DNA of 64,000 bases from NCBI GenBank assembly GCA_025024175.1, contig QCXZ01000001.1, positions 15,934,001 to 15,998,000 on the forward strand, in the 5' to 3' direction. The position numbers and the translations under genes were made by a program. The number at the start of each line of letters is the position of its first letter. Positions within the stretch are counted from its first letter, which is position 1. This DNA is from Rhyzopertha dominica. Lineage: Eukaryota; Arthropoda; Insecta; Coleoptera; Bostrichidae. The notes below the pieces were generated by a model. It had not been told where the DNA came from and did no database searches. It saw only the letters and a list, made by a program, of their open reading frames with translations. Shown here in pieces: positions 20,041 to 32,456 of this stretch.

Positions 20041-22778
20041 AACAAGCAACTTAGAATACTTCATTTAAATATTCAGTGTTTGTTAAATAAAATAAATCAA
20101 ATTTTACTATTTTTGGATAAACATAAAGACTATGATGTTTTAGGTTTCAGCGAACACTGGTTAGCTGAATATGAATTACAATCAATCAACTTGCTCAGTT
20201 TTAAGTTAGCGACCTGCTATTGCAGGCGCATTTTGTGTCATGTTCTCTTCATAAGGGATGATATAAAATTCAAACATTTGGATCTTCCTTCCTTTTCCCA
20301 AGAGTGTGTTGCAGAGTTTTGTGGAATTCACTTGTACCAGATGGAGGTTATTGTTGTGTGTTTATATAGGTCTGGCGTGGGCAGTGTAGATCTGTTTATA
20401 GAAANGCTTGCTCAGTTGCTCGATATAGGGTATAGCTTCAAGTCTTGTTTTGTTGGGTGATTTCAATTTAGATTTTAAAATGCAAAAACCTATTAATAAA
20501 TTAAAAAAATTATTAATTCTAATTAATTTGTATGGGTTAAAAGTAACTATCGATAGTTTTACGAGAATTAGCTCTTCATCTAAAACATGCATTGATAATA
20601 TATTAACAAATTTAAATGATGAATTATATTTGTCAGAGGTATTTGATCCCTGCTTATCTGATCACTACACTCAACAGATTACAGTATTTAACAACAATTG
20701 CCTTGAACCGCGGTCTACCACTGTTACTATCCGTAATAAAAGTAAGCGCAATATGAGACTTTTCATTGAGGCCCTACAATCAACAGAATTAAATTCTCAC
20801 TCAAATGATGTTAACAAATCTACAATTTTTTTTATTAACACAATCTCCTGCCTGATTGAGAGGTTTTTCCCATATAAACAGGTATATTTAAAGGAACCTT
20901 ATGTCCCGGTGAAGTGGTTTTCTGATGAGTTAAGGAAGCTCAGAAATAGTATTTCAATATTAAAAACTATAAGTATTGTGTCTAAAGATCCAATTGATGT
21001 TAAAGCTTATAAAAGGCTTCATTCTCAATATAAAAAAAGCATTGAAACAACTAAAAAGAATGCATATGACCAATTCTAAGGTAACTCGGTTAATAAATCT
21101 AGGGATGCCTGGAGACTTGTGAATTTTGAACGAAACCGTAGCAATCAAAAAGTAAATACCGACATTTCTTGTGATGAGTTTAACAACTTTTTTTGCTCTA
21201 TAGCAGAAAAATAGTAAATTCAAATAAACTGGATTCTCTTCCAACCTGTAAATCTTCAACCCACAGTTTGAATAGGCATTCATTCTTTTTGGAACCAGTA
21301 ACACAAGACGAAATCAGAAATCTTATTCGTAACCTAAACAATTCGAAATGTTGTGATATTTTCGATCTAGATTCNTTAATACTTAAATCGTCTGAACATG
21401 TAGTGATCCCATTTATAACGGAGCTCATAAATAATTGTTTTGCATCTGGAGTTTTTCCTGATAAGTTAAATTGTGCCAAAGCTATCCCACTTTTTAAAAA
21501 AGGAAACAAAAAAATGTTGAAAACTACAGGCCCATTGCAATAATTCCCATTTTAGGTAAAATTATTGAAATTTTAGTTAAAGATAGATTGCTCCGATTCT
21601 TTGAAAAATATAATTTACTAAGCAACAGTCAGTTCGGTTTTAGACGCGGCCGTTCTACAATCAGCGTTCTCCGGGAAGTGGTGGATCGTATAGTCGGAAG
21701 TCTGGATGGGGGACATACAGTGGCTGCGGTGCTTTGTGACCTAAGTAGGGCCTTCGACTGCGTGTCTCACACTATTCTTTTACAGAAGCTCCAGCTTTAT
21801 GGTATTAGAGGCATCCCGTTAAAATTCTTTGAATCATATCTACAGAATAGGAAGCAGATAGTATACTCAAACAACAAACTTTCTAAAATCCGAAAATTAC
21901 ACTACGGCGTACCCCAAGGCTCAGTGCTTGGACCATTACTGTTTATTATATATATTAATGATTTCTCTCTCCATATATCACCTCTTCAAAACATATTATA
22001 TGCGGATGACGCAACCTTACTTTTCACTTCAAAAAACCGTAATGAGATTAATATTAAATGTGAAGAAGGACTGAGTAAATCAGAGGAGTGGTTCAATAGT
22101 AACTGTCTCAAGTTAAACAGAGATAAAACTCAAAAAATAACCTTTTCGTTTAACAACAGTTATATAAAAGGGGACAACGTAAAACTTCTAGGATTGATAA
22201 TTGATGATGGGTTAAAATGGAATTATCATATTGATGAGATGTGCAGAAAAATCTCCAGCCAACTCTTTTTACTCCGACAACTTAAAAAATTACTCAATTT
22301 CAACAATTTAGTTACTACTTATTTTTCACTAATTCACAGTCTTCTCAGCTATGGTATCCTTCTTTGGGGAAATTCATCTCAGTCAATAAGGGTGTTCAAA
22401 CTTCAGAAAAAAGCAGTAAGCATTTTGGGAGGATTATCACAACGCGAAAGTTGTAGACCTTGGTTTCACAAATTTCGCATTATGTTCTTACCTGCTATGT
22501 ATATTTATTCAACTTTAATTGAAATACACCAGTTAAATAACCGTCAAACCCACGGTGAATTACATGGTTACAACACAAGAGGAGCGAATCTTTTAATAAC
22601 TACAAGGTACAATTTTGTGTTCTCGGACAAGAATTGCCTGAATTTGAGGATCTACAATAAGCTTAAAACCACTACGAAGCTCATGCAGCGCAATCGGTTC
22701 AAGTCAACTGTTTTTTTTTTAAAAGATAATGTTTTTTATACCATCAATGAATTCCTAGAATCAAAAATATCTATATAA
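20041..22778 (+). pseudogene. LINE ORF2: endonuclease plus reverse transcriptase, four frames
   Basis: The endonuclease starts with LRILHLNIQCLLNKI, has the LGFSEHWL block, LGDFNLDF (about 20450) and LSDHYTQ (about 20660). This is an APE-type EEP nuclease fold. The RT has AIPLFKKGNKK, FGFRRGRST (about 21635), CDLSRAFDCVSH (catalytic Asp), YGVPQGSVLGPLLFIIYIND, YADDATLLF (about 21997; catalytic Asp pair) and LGLIIDDGLKW. The reading frame changes near 20455, after TAA 21077-21079 and near 21193 and 21540. The final 396-codon RT frame (21588-22778) is intact. Conserved catalytic residues survive, but ORF2 as a whole cannot be translated. Confidence 0.85.
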
Positions 22779-22955
22779 TTTAGGAACAGTGCCCCATGTT
22801 GTAATGTAATGTGTTGCAATGTAATGTGTATGGTACTGTAAAGCTTTATTTTGCGAAAGTTGTAAATCTTGTCTATTTACAGTTAAGTGTTAATGTAGTG
22901 ACATGCAACAAACAATTATCATTTTGTTGTTTTGTGTGTGTGTTGTGAATAAATA

Positions 22956-22974
22956 CTATCTATCTATCTATCTA
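22956..22974 (+). repeat. (CTAT)n 3' tail of the LINE
   Basis: A run of CTAT units directly after the LINE's AATAAA. It marks the 3' end of the insertion. Confidence 0.8.
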
Positions 22975-23598
22975 ATGGATCAGTCAGTGAGGCAAACAGA
23001 TCTTGGCTAACTTGATTCGTTTTGGATATACAGCACGTTTTTTTTTAATTTGACCATTATTTATCGAGGCTCCTTTATCTCGATTACTATAATAATAAAT
23101 GTCGAAATAATACTTGAATATTTTTCACTGATATTTTCCTTATAAAAAGGTGGTATATACCTAGTCGTTTCCCAAGATATGACTTAAAAGGTTGATTTTT
23201 TTACGTCATTATTTTATCTCGCCAGAATCCTTCGAAAAATGGAACATATTATTTGTGTTAATATACCTTTTTCTTTATGTTTCAATGTACTTTTATTTCT
23301 TAATTGTTTGTGCCGCCTTTTTGTAAGTGCTGCTAAGCTACAATCAGCACAATATGCTGTCCTATCGTGTACTGAAGATTGCGGATAAAGTTATAACCAC
23401 GAAGCTGCACAACATCCTCAACTATATACGTCCGTCATAGCGTCATAATCCCCTTTTGTTGCGGTCAGCACCTTCAGACATGGCTTTATAAATTTAACTA
23501 TTTTCCTCAAATTTGAAAACCTACGCAGTCAGTCTCAGCCTCATTTCCTTATTTTAATGTTTGCACCTTTGTAACTAGCATTGCACCACCATAATAGG
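22975..23598. other. Non-coding spacer
   Basis: Nothing recognised between the LINE tail and the foldback element. Confidence 0.4.
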
Positions 23599-25532
23599 GA
23601 AGGTTCTAATTTACTGACCCAAAAGAAATACTCCGACCCGGAAAGAGCCTGCTCCGATCAAGTTGAAAATGCATATTTGAACCACGCTAATGATTTCCTA
23701 CATTTAAAGTTTCAGCATTGCCACCCTTATTATAAGAGTAGATTACTCTTATGGTTTATCACAAAAATACTCCGACCCGAGAACTTCCTGCTCCGACCAA
23801 GCTGAAAATGCATTTTGGACAACGCTAATGATCTCCTACTCCTCCTTAAAGTTTCAGTACCGCCACCCTTAATGTAAGGGTAGTTTACTCTTATGCGTTA
23901 ATCACAGAAATACTGCGACATGAGAACTGCCTGTTCTGACCAAGCTGAAAATGCATATTTCAACCACGCTAACGATTTCCTACATTTCATTAGAGTTTCA
24001 GCATCGCCACCCTTCTTATAAGGGTAGTTTACGCTTATGCGTTTATCACAAAAATACTCCGACCTGAGAACTGCCTGCTCCGACCAACCTAAAAATGCAT
24101 ATTTAAACAACGCTAATGATCTCCTACATCCCCTTAAAGTTTCATTACCGCCACCCTTATTATAAGGGCAGTTTACGCTTATGCGTATATCACAGAAATA
24201 CTCCGACCCGAGAACTGCCTGCTCCGACCAAGCTGAAAATGCATATTTGAACAGAGCTAATGATCTCCTACATTCTCTTAAGGTTTTAGCATCGCCACCC
24301 TTAATGTAAGGGTAGTTTACTCTTATGCGTTTATCACAGAAATACTCCGACCCGAGAACTGCCTGCTCCGACCAAGCTGAAAATGCATATTTGGACAACG
24401 CTAATAATCTCCTAAACCCCCTTAAAGTTTTAGCATCGCCACCCTTAATGTAAGGGTAGTTTACTCTTATACGTTTATCACAGAAATACTCCGACATGAG
24501 AACTGCCTGTTCTGACCAAGCTGAAACTGCATATTTGGACAACGCTAATGATTTCCTACATTATCTTAAGGTTTTAGCATCGCCACCCTTAATGTAAGGG
24601 TAGTTTACTCTTATGCGTTTATCACAAAAATACTCCGACCCGAGAACAGCCTGCTTCGACAAAGCTAAAAATGCTTATTTAAACAGCGCTAATGATCTCC
24701 TACATCCCCTTAAGGTTTCATTACCGCCACCCTTATTATAAGGGTAGTTTACGCTTATGCGTTTATCACAGAAATACTCCGACATGAGAACTGCCTGTTC
24801 TGACCAAACTGAAAATGCATATTTGAACCACGCTAATGATTTCCTACATTCTCTTAAGGTTTTAGCATCGCCACCCTTAATGTAAGGGTAGCTTACTCTT
24901 ATGGTTTATCACAAAAATACTCCACCCGGGAACTGCCTGCTCCGACCACGCTGAAACTGCCTGCTCCGACCACGCTGAAACTGCATATTTGGACAACGCT
25001 AATGATCTCCTACACCCCCTTAAAGTGTATTTTCAGCTTGGTCGGAGCAGGCAGTTGTCGGGTCGGAATATTTTTGTGATAAACGTATAAGAGCTAACTA
25101 CCCTTACATTAAGGGTGGTGGTGCAGAAACTTTAAACGGGTGTGAAAGATCACCAGTGTTGTTTAAATTTACATTTTCAGCTTGGTCGGAGCAGGCAGTT
25201 CTCGGGTCGGAGTATTTCTGTGATAAACGCATAAGAGTAAACTACCCTTACATTAAGGGTGGCGATGCTAAAACCTTAAGAGAATGTAGGAGATCGTGAG
25301 CGTTGTTCAAATATGCATTTTCAGCTTGGTCGGAGCAGGCAGTCCTCGGGTCGGAGTATTTTTGTGATAAATGCATAAGAGTAAACTACCCTTACATTAA
25401 GGGTGGCGATGCTAAAACTTTAAGGGGTGTGGGAGATCATTAGCGTTGTTCAAATATGCATTTTCAGCTTGGTCGGAGCAGGCATTTCTCGGGTCGGAGT
25501 ATTTCTTTTGGGTCAGTAAATTAGTCACACCC
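23599..25532. mobile_element. Foldback-like element of 144-bp repeats with inverted arms
   Basis: Ten direct units with starts spaced 139-144 bp (mostly exactly 144) fill about 23628-25026. The pattern then reverses, and at least three inverted units fill 25027-25524. The outer ends (from 23606 and from 25524) are perfect inverted repeats over about 35 bp, beginning CTAATTTACTGACCCAAAAG. An exact direct repeat CCATAATAGG sits at 23589-23598 and 25533-25542, a candidate target duplication. Long inverted arms made of tandem repeats are the hallmark of foldback (FB/Galileo-like) elements. No transposase is encoded. Confidence 0.7.
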
Positions 25533-25542
25533 CCATAATAGG

Positions 25543-26440
25543 ACATGTCCAAGAAACGTTTGTTGTACAAACATACGCTACTGCGTCAATGTTTCCTTAA
25601 TTTACGGGAAATAGAATGGGGTTGTTGCCCTCGACAATAAATCGTTATTATAACACATGTGCGACTTTGCTTGGACCTAATGGAGTTAGAAGCTGGCAAT
25701 AGAAAAAATATTTTTAATGTTTTTGTACCTTATTTTTACCTTTGAAGGTTTACCGCTAAATTAAAATATTTTGTGATACGTCACCGTTCCCGGAGACGCA
25801 TTCCGCTATTGCGCCAATGCGCCGGATGCCCTGTTGCATGCTTGACACCTTTGTCGCTCTTGAACACGCGTATGTTCTGTGCCTTTGTACCTTTGCTTAC
25901 GTTTTGGTTTGAGAACGGAGGACGCGTTAAAGTTTTGTTTTTATTTACTTAGTACATTGTTGTTCAAACATAGACTGTGCAATTTACCAAAAATTGACTT
26001 ACACATGATTGACGAATTTTACATGAATGGAAACTCATGTGGCCAGATCGTTGGATTTTACGCAAATTAGGCGATTTTGCTATTTAAAGGTTGCGACTTG
26101 AATAAAATGATGTAATGGCAGCTATACATGCTGTAACTCAGGTTTAAACGAGTTCACCTACTTAATAAATAGTTGTTCCAGTTTTAATATCACTTGAAAT
26201 ATGAACTTATCCTTCGGCTGTCATAAAATGAATTCTGTTTGCGATATATTCGCTGCAAGTTATAATTTTAATTTAATATGTTTTACGTTTTAATATTTAC
26301 AGTGAAAACGACTAACAACGAATCACGTTTAACATATCCATTCGCGTGTAGGTTTTTTTTTTCATAATTACGATTGCGAGTTTGGAATAAAATGGCAACG
26401 CTGCTGCGACTTCGATTTCAGAAACTTCATCTCGGCCGAC
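25543..26440. other. Non-coding stretch
   Basis: No gene or known element recognised. Confidence 0.35.
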
Positions 26441-26665
26441 AGGAATGCCAGGATCAGAAAATGGCGTGGCAACATCACACAGTTACACCGCACTAAGCGC
26501 GCCAGGGAACGCTGACGTCAGAGATTCAAACTTTAAACATAAATAATCTTTTAAGCATTAACTAAGCGCTTTGCAAAAAATAAAAATAACAGGGGTCTAT
26601 ATTTTTTCGTGTAGATCATATTCTGCAATAAAAAAAATGGGGGCAATAGGCCCATTAGTCACTAG
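26441..26665 (+). repeat. Dispersed repeat, copy 1
   Basis: Aligns in inverse orientation with 40785-40990. Shared words, in order: GTGGCAACATCACACAG, a TGACGTCA-like site, CTAAGCGCTTTGC, ACAGGGGTCTAT and ATTCTGCAATAAAAAAAAT. Length about 220 bp, no coding capacity seen. Probably an old MITE or a longer transposon's end. Confidence 0.55.
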
Positions 26666-29600
26666 GTATTTTCGATGTATTACGGCTGCAAAAGCGATAT
26701 CAACGACGAAATTATGTTATAGAATACTGCAAAATATGTTTAATTGATCTATATAGCAGAACAGCTCTTTCTATCCAGGAGTAATAATAATATAATATAG
26801 TAATATAATATAATAAATTGTAGTATACTATACAGGATGTTACAAATTAGTAGGTGATCCCGTTGACCCTAGATTCTTGAAGCCAAAATATGACGATTTT
26901 GTTATTAGTGTAAATTTCTGAAAAACGCTTCATTTAAAAAATACAAAGTGTCAAAGTTGAAATTTAAATATCGTTTTTTTATGTTATAATCCACAGTTTT
27001 GTAGGTATTGATTTGAAATTTGGCACGAGTGTGCAGTATTTACATCTAAGTGTACCCCTAAATTATTGTTAACATTACTTTTGTAACTTTGTACCCCCCC
27101 CAACATTTTTTGTGTGTTTTGTGAAACTTTCCAGAGGGTTTATTGCAATCGCTAAATTCGAGTTTAATTGTAACTATATTTACCTGCTTATGAAAAATAA
27201 TCGCACGTTATATTTTACGTATTGAAGGTCACAACATGTAAAAAAATCTTTTCAAACACGCACTCAAACATTGGGGTTATTTATGTTTATTGTATCTAAT
27301 TTTTTTTATTCCTCCGATGTCTGCCTATTAGAGTTGGGTATCCCGTAAATAATCAACTTCGCTAAGATCTGTTACGTGCGCCACTAATTTTCAAACACTT
27401 GCATAAACATAAATTAATGTATGCAATTATTGTTTATTGTAGTTTTCATGTAAGTAATACCTATCTAAGAACCAGAAACATTATTTTGCTTGGTAAAATT
27501 ATATAACTGAAATATTATAAAACGAGCTGCCTATGGAAATAAACAGCTATAAAAGATACGCTATATTTTCATCTTAGATGTCTGTTGTATGTGCCTTTGA
27601 TTTTGTAAGGCTACAACTGCTTCAAATGGTGAAAATTTTATATGAATTGCTTGTTTCGTTTAAATTTTTGTACACCAGACAGTGGGGTTGCCTACATCTT
27701 GTCACCTGAGACTTGATGGACATGTCCTATTTAGCTGTTTATAATTTCTAAGTTAGGAAACGTCCTCGTAAAATACCCCGAAGGTATTGCTATAATTTGG
27801 GTAGAACTGCCTCTTGTGATCTGTTGGGTAAGGTGATCAAAGAAGTTCGCTAAAATTCCGTAATACTTCACTAATACCTAAATAATCGGGAAAGATACGG
27901 GCATGAGCTCAAAGTGGGAGTCCCAACAATGGTGCGATTTGTTTAATCATCAAAAATCGGTCACTTAATTTAGCAATAGAAATTACGTTTTTTAGTACGG
28001 CACTGAAGTTAAATTTATTCCGTACACCTAGCTGATCCAGTCGACCTTTGGTATTTTGAGAAGAAGAAAAAAGAAAATGAGCATACTGAAATTTTGATGC
28101 TGCCTATTCTTTAACCTTGAAAATCAGTATAAACTCGAGACTAAAAACAGTTGATCGAAAGGTCATATGCAGCTGTAGCTTAACAAAACAATTTTAATTC
28201 TGACGATATTTTGTTTTTTTTTTGTTTATTTACAGTAGTAAGGATTATAAACAGCTTTTCATAAAATCTAACCTACCAGTGGCTACGAAGTATAATACAG
28301 ATATGTATTGATTATAGCGACAAACCGTGATGGATACGTAAACGTTTAAAGCATGTCGTTATGGCTATATTAACCCCATAAAATATAGTTATTATTNTTT
28401 AAAAAATCTTTCACAAGTTAAGACTTATATATCACATACGTGAAGTCGCCACTTGCCCTCTATCGTTCTTAAGATATGACCCAAAAAATTCAAAGCATAA
28501 CTTAAAAAAAATACAGCCCGACTTAATTCAAGAAAAGTGAAACACTATAATAATTTCTATTATATATCACGTTGACGTTATGCCATCTTTGTCATTATTT
28601 CAATTGAGATAAATAAAACTACCCTAAAAAATAACGTTACAAGTTTAAGAGTAGGTGAATAACTGTTGTTTAACATATTTTTTAGGAGTGTTTATAAAAA
28701 AATACTACGGCAAGAATATTTTTTGACATTGCATTGCGAAAATTAATAGGCTGTGTATCAAGGTGTGCTAAAATAAGCATATTGTGCTTGTAAATTTGGT
28801 CATCTTTCTCTTTCTACTCTTGTCATGCCCGGCTAAGTGTGAATATGTAAGTAGGATAATGATATATAGCTGTCAATGTTGTGAATGTGTGATTGCTCAA
28901 CAGCAATTGTTATTGAGTTTCACACATGATTCCTGATGAACGCATAATCTTGAAATCTTAATGAGGACCTTGTTGTTTTAGTAGTTAACCGTGTCTTTGC
29001 TCTTCTTATTAGCATATTTTGCCTATATATATACTTATCTCTTAATTCATTATTATTTTCATGCAGGATCAACAAAAAACATAACCGCTTTCAAATAAAG
29101 GTTGAAACCTTGTTCCATTGGCTTCTTCAAGGGCTGTGACCTTTTTCTTCATTGTTAAATCATACCATTAACGTTTAATTGTATATTATACGTGTAGAAA
29201 CTCCAAAACAACCGCATTTTATTATAATTCGTATACTGCACGGAATACTGTTCTGTACTTTATTGTTGTTACTTTTACTTGTAACCGGCAATTAAATTGA
29301 CTTGGTGAATGTTACTTTCTCGTCAGAAATTTACAAAAATACGCTTAATATAATATATGCGGTATTATGTATGATGTTGTTTTTAAGTCCATATTATCGG
29401 TTTTTCTAGATTCAGGTGCTTAAGTGCATCAGTAATTATCCTCGATAATATCCGCTCCCATTATTCTAATGAGAGATATTTTCCATATTAAGGTGTTTTC
29501 CGCCTTTTGTTTCTTTGCGGTTTCAGACTTATTCATGTTTGATGTGGATGGGATGACCATGTCAAAGGTTTTTATATTTTCAGTAAACAACAGATTGTAA

Positions 29601-32104
29601 TAGTTAATAAGTTGCCAGCCCAACAGTTATATGTCATAAAAAGTTACTGTATTTTTTCATCATCAATCGTTTTGACACTAGAAATAAAAATCTCCTATAA
29701 AAAATTATGTCCAGTAACATTTCTTAATCTTAATTAATTTGATCAACAGAATCGGCTAATTAATTAATTATTAATCTACGAATTTATTCCTAATAAGAAA
29801 AACTATATATACAGTTCGCTCCAAAAAGCTATAACATCACAATATCTCAAAACCAAGCTTTGCCATGAAACACACAACTAGAAGTGAGAAAAATTACCAA
29901 ACTTCCTTAGAAGAAAACTTTCTACCACCTTTTCAAAAAAAGTCGACAGAAAATGAGAAATCACTCCAAACACAAATTATGTTTAACAAATTATGGCACT
30001 GAAATAATAAAACATTCAAGGTGTCTGAAAATGAAATGTTCCCAAAAAGTAATAAATTTGACCATAAATGATACTTGAAATACCAAAACCAAGCGTTATA
30101 AGCTAATAATAAAATCTTGGATATCTGTACAAGAAACAATAAACAGAAGTGTTGTAAAGTGCGAACTAATTTTCATCAGTATATTTATATCTCTATTTAC
30201 AATAGTATAAATGCTTGAACATTTCAACAGTTTTAATATTTTTTTACTTCTAAAGTCTATGACAAAGAGATTATACCATAGTAACTAAATAACACATATC
30301 TTTTGGCAATTTTTATACAATATTTTGTAGATTTTTCTATCATGTGTGGAAACAATTAAAGTCAGCTTTTGCTGATATTTTAGAGGAATGAACAATGGTA
30401 ATAAAATGATGGATAGTTTTGAGAGCAGTGGTGGGCAGGGTAAATGGCTATGAACAAAAGTTAGGCAAGTGAAGATGATTCTACCGAGGCGCAGTAAAGT
30501 TTTTCAGTAATACACCAGTAAATAAAGACATACTTTAATGTAACCATTAAAATAATTGTAAGAAGTATGTAAATACGTCTATCAGTCACCAGAAAAGCAT
30601 ATTTGTAGAATGCATATAAAATTTTCTACTACTCAGCAATTCCCAGCATTTCGAGGCGAAGGAAGATTAAAACTTTGCATACAAAGTGATTGTTTTATTA
30701 GTTTTTGGCAAATTTATATATAAATTTTAAATGCTTCTGTTGAATATTGAATTGCTGCTAGTGTAAAGTTTAGGCAACTAATTATATTCAGTTACACTCT
30801 ACCGTTCAATTTATTTACCCCGCTTTTTTCTAGAATTTAAAATTTACCTTTACTTTACTGTTAATAATTACAAAGCCGTGTTAAAGGTGTATTAGGGTAA
30901 GGAATTTGTAATATTACTGGGTTTGATTATATTTTCAAGATTCATTTTGTAGTTTCTCGTTTTTTGGACTCACGATTCAGTTATCTCGGCGAAAGCATTT
31001 AATTTCCTCCACTTCCGACCTCTGGACATAATTTGATGCTGTCTTTTCCCCCAACGACATAAGCAGAATTTGTTTTCGTGTTCAGCAAGCAAGAAAATTG
31101 ATTTTGATGGCATTTTTGCCTCTCATTATTTTTCCCGCGTTGTGCGATACTGCATGCATCGACGATATAACTTTCAAAACGGATTACAGAAATAGAATCG
31201 TTTGCATATAAACAAGATGCAAAATGATGGGAGGGTTAACGAACCATGCTGCAACACGTCTACCGCATTAGATGCACATCGTTGACTCGTTTACCATCGA
31301 ACGTCCAGTCCAGCCTGATATTGTATCAATGTTCATGAATTTACATCTGTACAGGATATACCGAGATAAGCGATCATTAATTATACTATTTTATGGGGAA
31401 AAAAGGCTTTTACTTTTAATTGAGTTCGTTGTATAATAAATGACTCAAGTAAATTCGTTTTGTACTTTGGAAATCGGTGTTTCATGATTCACCGTGGGAA
31501 GTCGTGTAAACAATACAAAACTTTCTTCCAATTTGTATTGTTATTTATAACTGGTACTTTTACCTATTTTTTAAATATTTTTTTTCTGTATACAACGATT
31601 GAAGGGTACCTATACTCGNGGATGGGTAAGTAGAAATTTGTGACGTAAATTACATGTAAAATACAAGCAAATTTCAATATAAACAATGACAGTTATTCAG
31701 ATGAAAAAGGTAAAATATTATAAATAGAACGTTTTGTATATACTTGGTGTCTAGTAAGGCATGGACCGTACGTTAACACTAGCTTCCTTGGGTCAAAATA
31801 AGCCAAAATAAACCAACTCACCTTAGAGCAATTTTGTCTTCTTACCAGGTTATAGCCCGAAAGCTGTTTTGACTGTCAAGATATTTTATTCAAATTTGGT
31901 TCAGTGGTATATCTAAATAAATCGGTGTATTTACAATTTGAATAAATCACAGAGGGCGCTCAGGACAATCCTTTAGTGTCTTATTCTTGCATTATCTTCT
32001 TGTAAAATAAATGTTTATAGAAGATGTTATTAAAAATTTTCGGATTTACTTTGAAAAAGGTACGCTTGTCATATGTCCCTAAAATGAACCGTTTCAGACG
32101 AAAA
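26666..32104. other. Long non-coding stretch
   Basis: About 5.4 kb of A+T-rich DNA with a degenerate (TAATA)n tract at 26780-26817 and a run of 8 C near 27092. A TACAGGATG word at 26830 could be a transposon edge. No gene is supported. Confidence 0.35.
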
Positions 32105-32456
32105 TCGATTTATAATCTCTGCATGCTGAAGAAATCTAATGATTATAAAATACTTCTAATCTATAAGCGCATTTCATTAATCCGACAGTCCAATTCATGT
32201 TAATTAAATGGAACCCAACATAAAAGTAAAATCGTATTAAGTAACAGCACAAAATACAGTATGAAGGACAGTGGTAATAATAATAAACAATAACGATAAC
32301 TATATTAAGACATAAATGGATGTCTACAAATTTATACATTTTTACATTGTATTTTATGCTGTTACTTAATAAGATTTTACTTTTTTATGCTTACTAATAC
32401 TACAACCGTTTTGTGATCATTAGATTTCTTCAGCATGCAGGGATAAATTTAAATCG
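32105..32456. repeat. Long inverted repeat / MITE-like hairpin, about 350 bp
   Basis: The outer arms 32119-32143 and 32416-32440 are perfectly complementary over 25 bp (core CTGCATGCTGAAGAAATCTA). Inner arms about 32221-32260 and 32345-32384 also pair well (TATTAAGTAACAGCA in both). Weaker pairing extends to 32105 and 32456. It has no coding capacity, and I see no convincing target duplication. Confidence 0.65.

Larger units (their letters stand above)
19625..22974 (+). mobile_element. CR1/Kiri-like LINE, 5'-truncated and frameshifted
   Basis: Contains the end of ORF1, then endonuclease and reverse transcriptase of ORF2, a short 3' UTR, AATAAA at 22948-22953 and a (CTAT)n tail at 22956-22974. 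A microsatellite tail in place of poly(A) is typical of CR1-related LINEs. Similarity begins within ORF1 near 19625, just after a T-rich run. One N in the endonuclease (20405) and one in the RT (21375) reflect the assembly. Confidence 0.85.

Noticed and set aside
20362..20592. Minus-strand frame across the LINE endonuclease
   Set aside because: It is antisense to clear EEP endonuclease motifs.
23898..24542. A 214-codon open frame on minus with a repeated 48-residue unit
   Set aside because: It runs through the foldback repeats, whose 144-bp period is a multiple of three, so an open frame repeats automatically. There is no start context or known domain.
23606..25524. CRISPR-like regular repeat array
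   Set aside because: Units are 144 bp of continuous repeat without unique spacers, in a eukaryotic genome.
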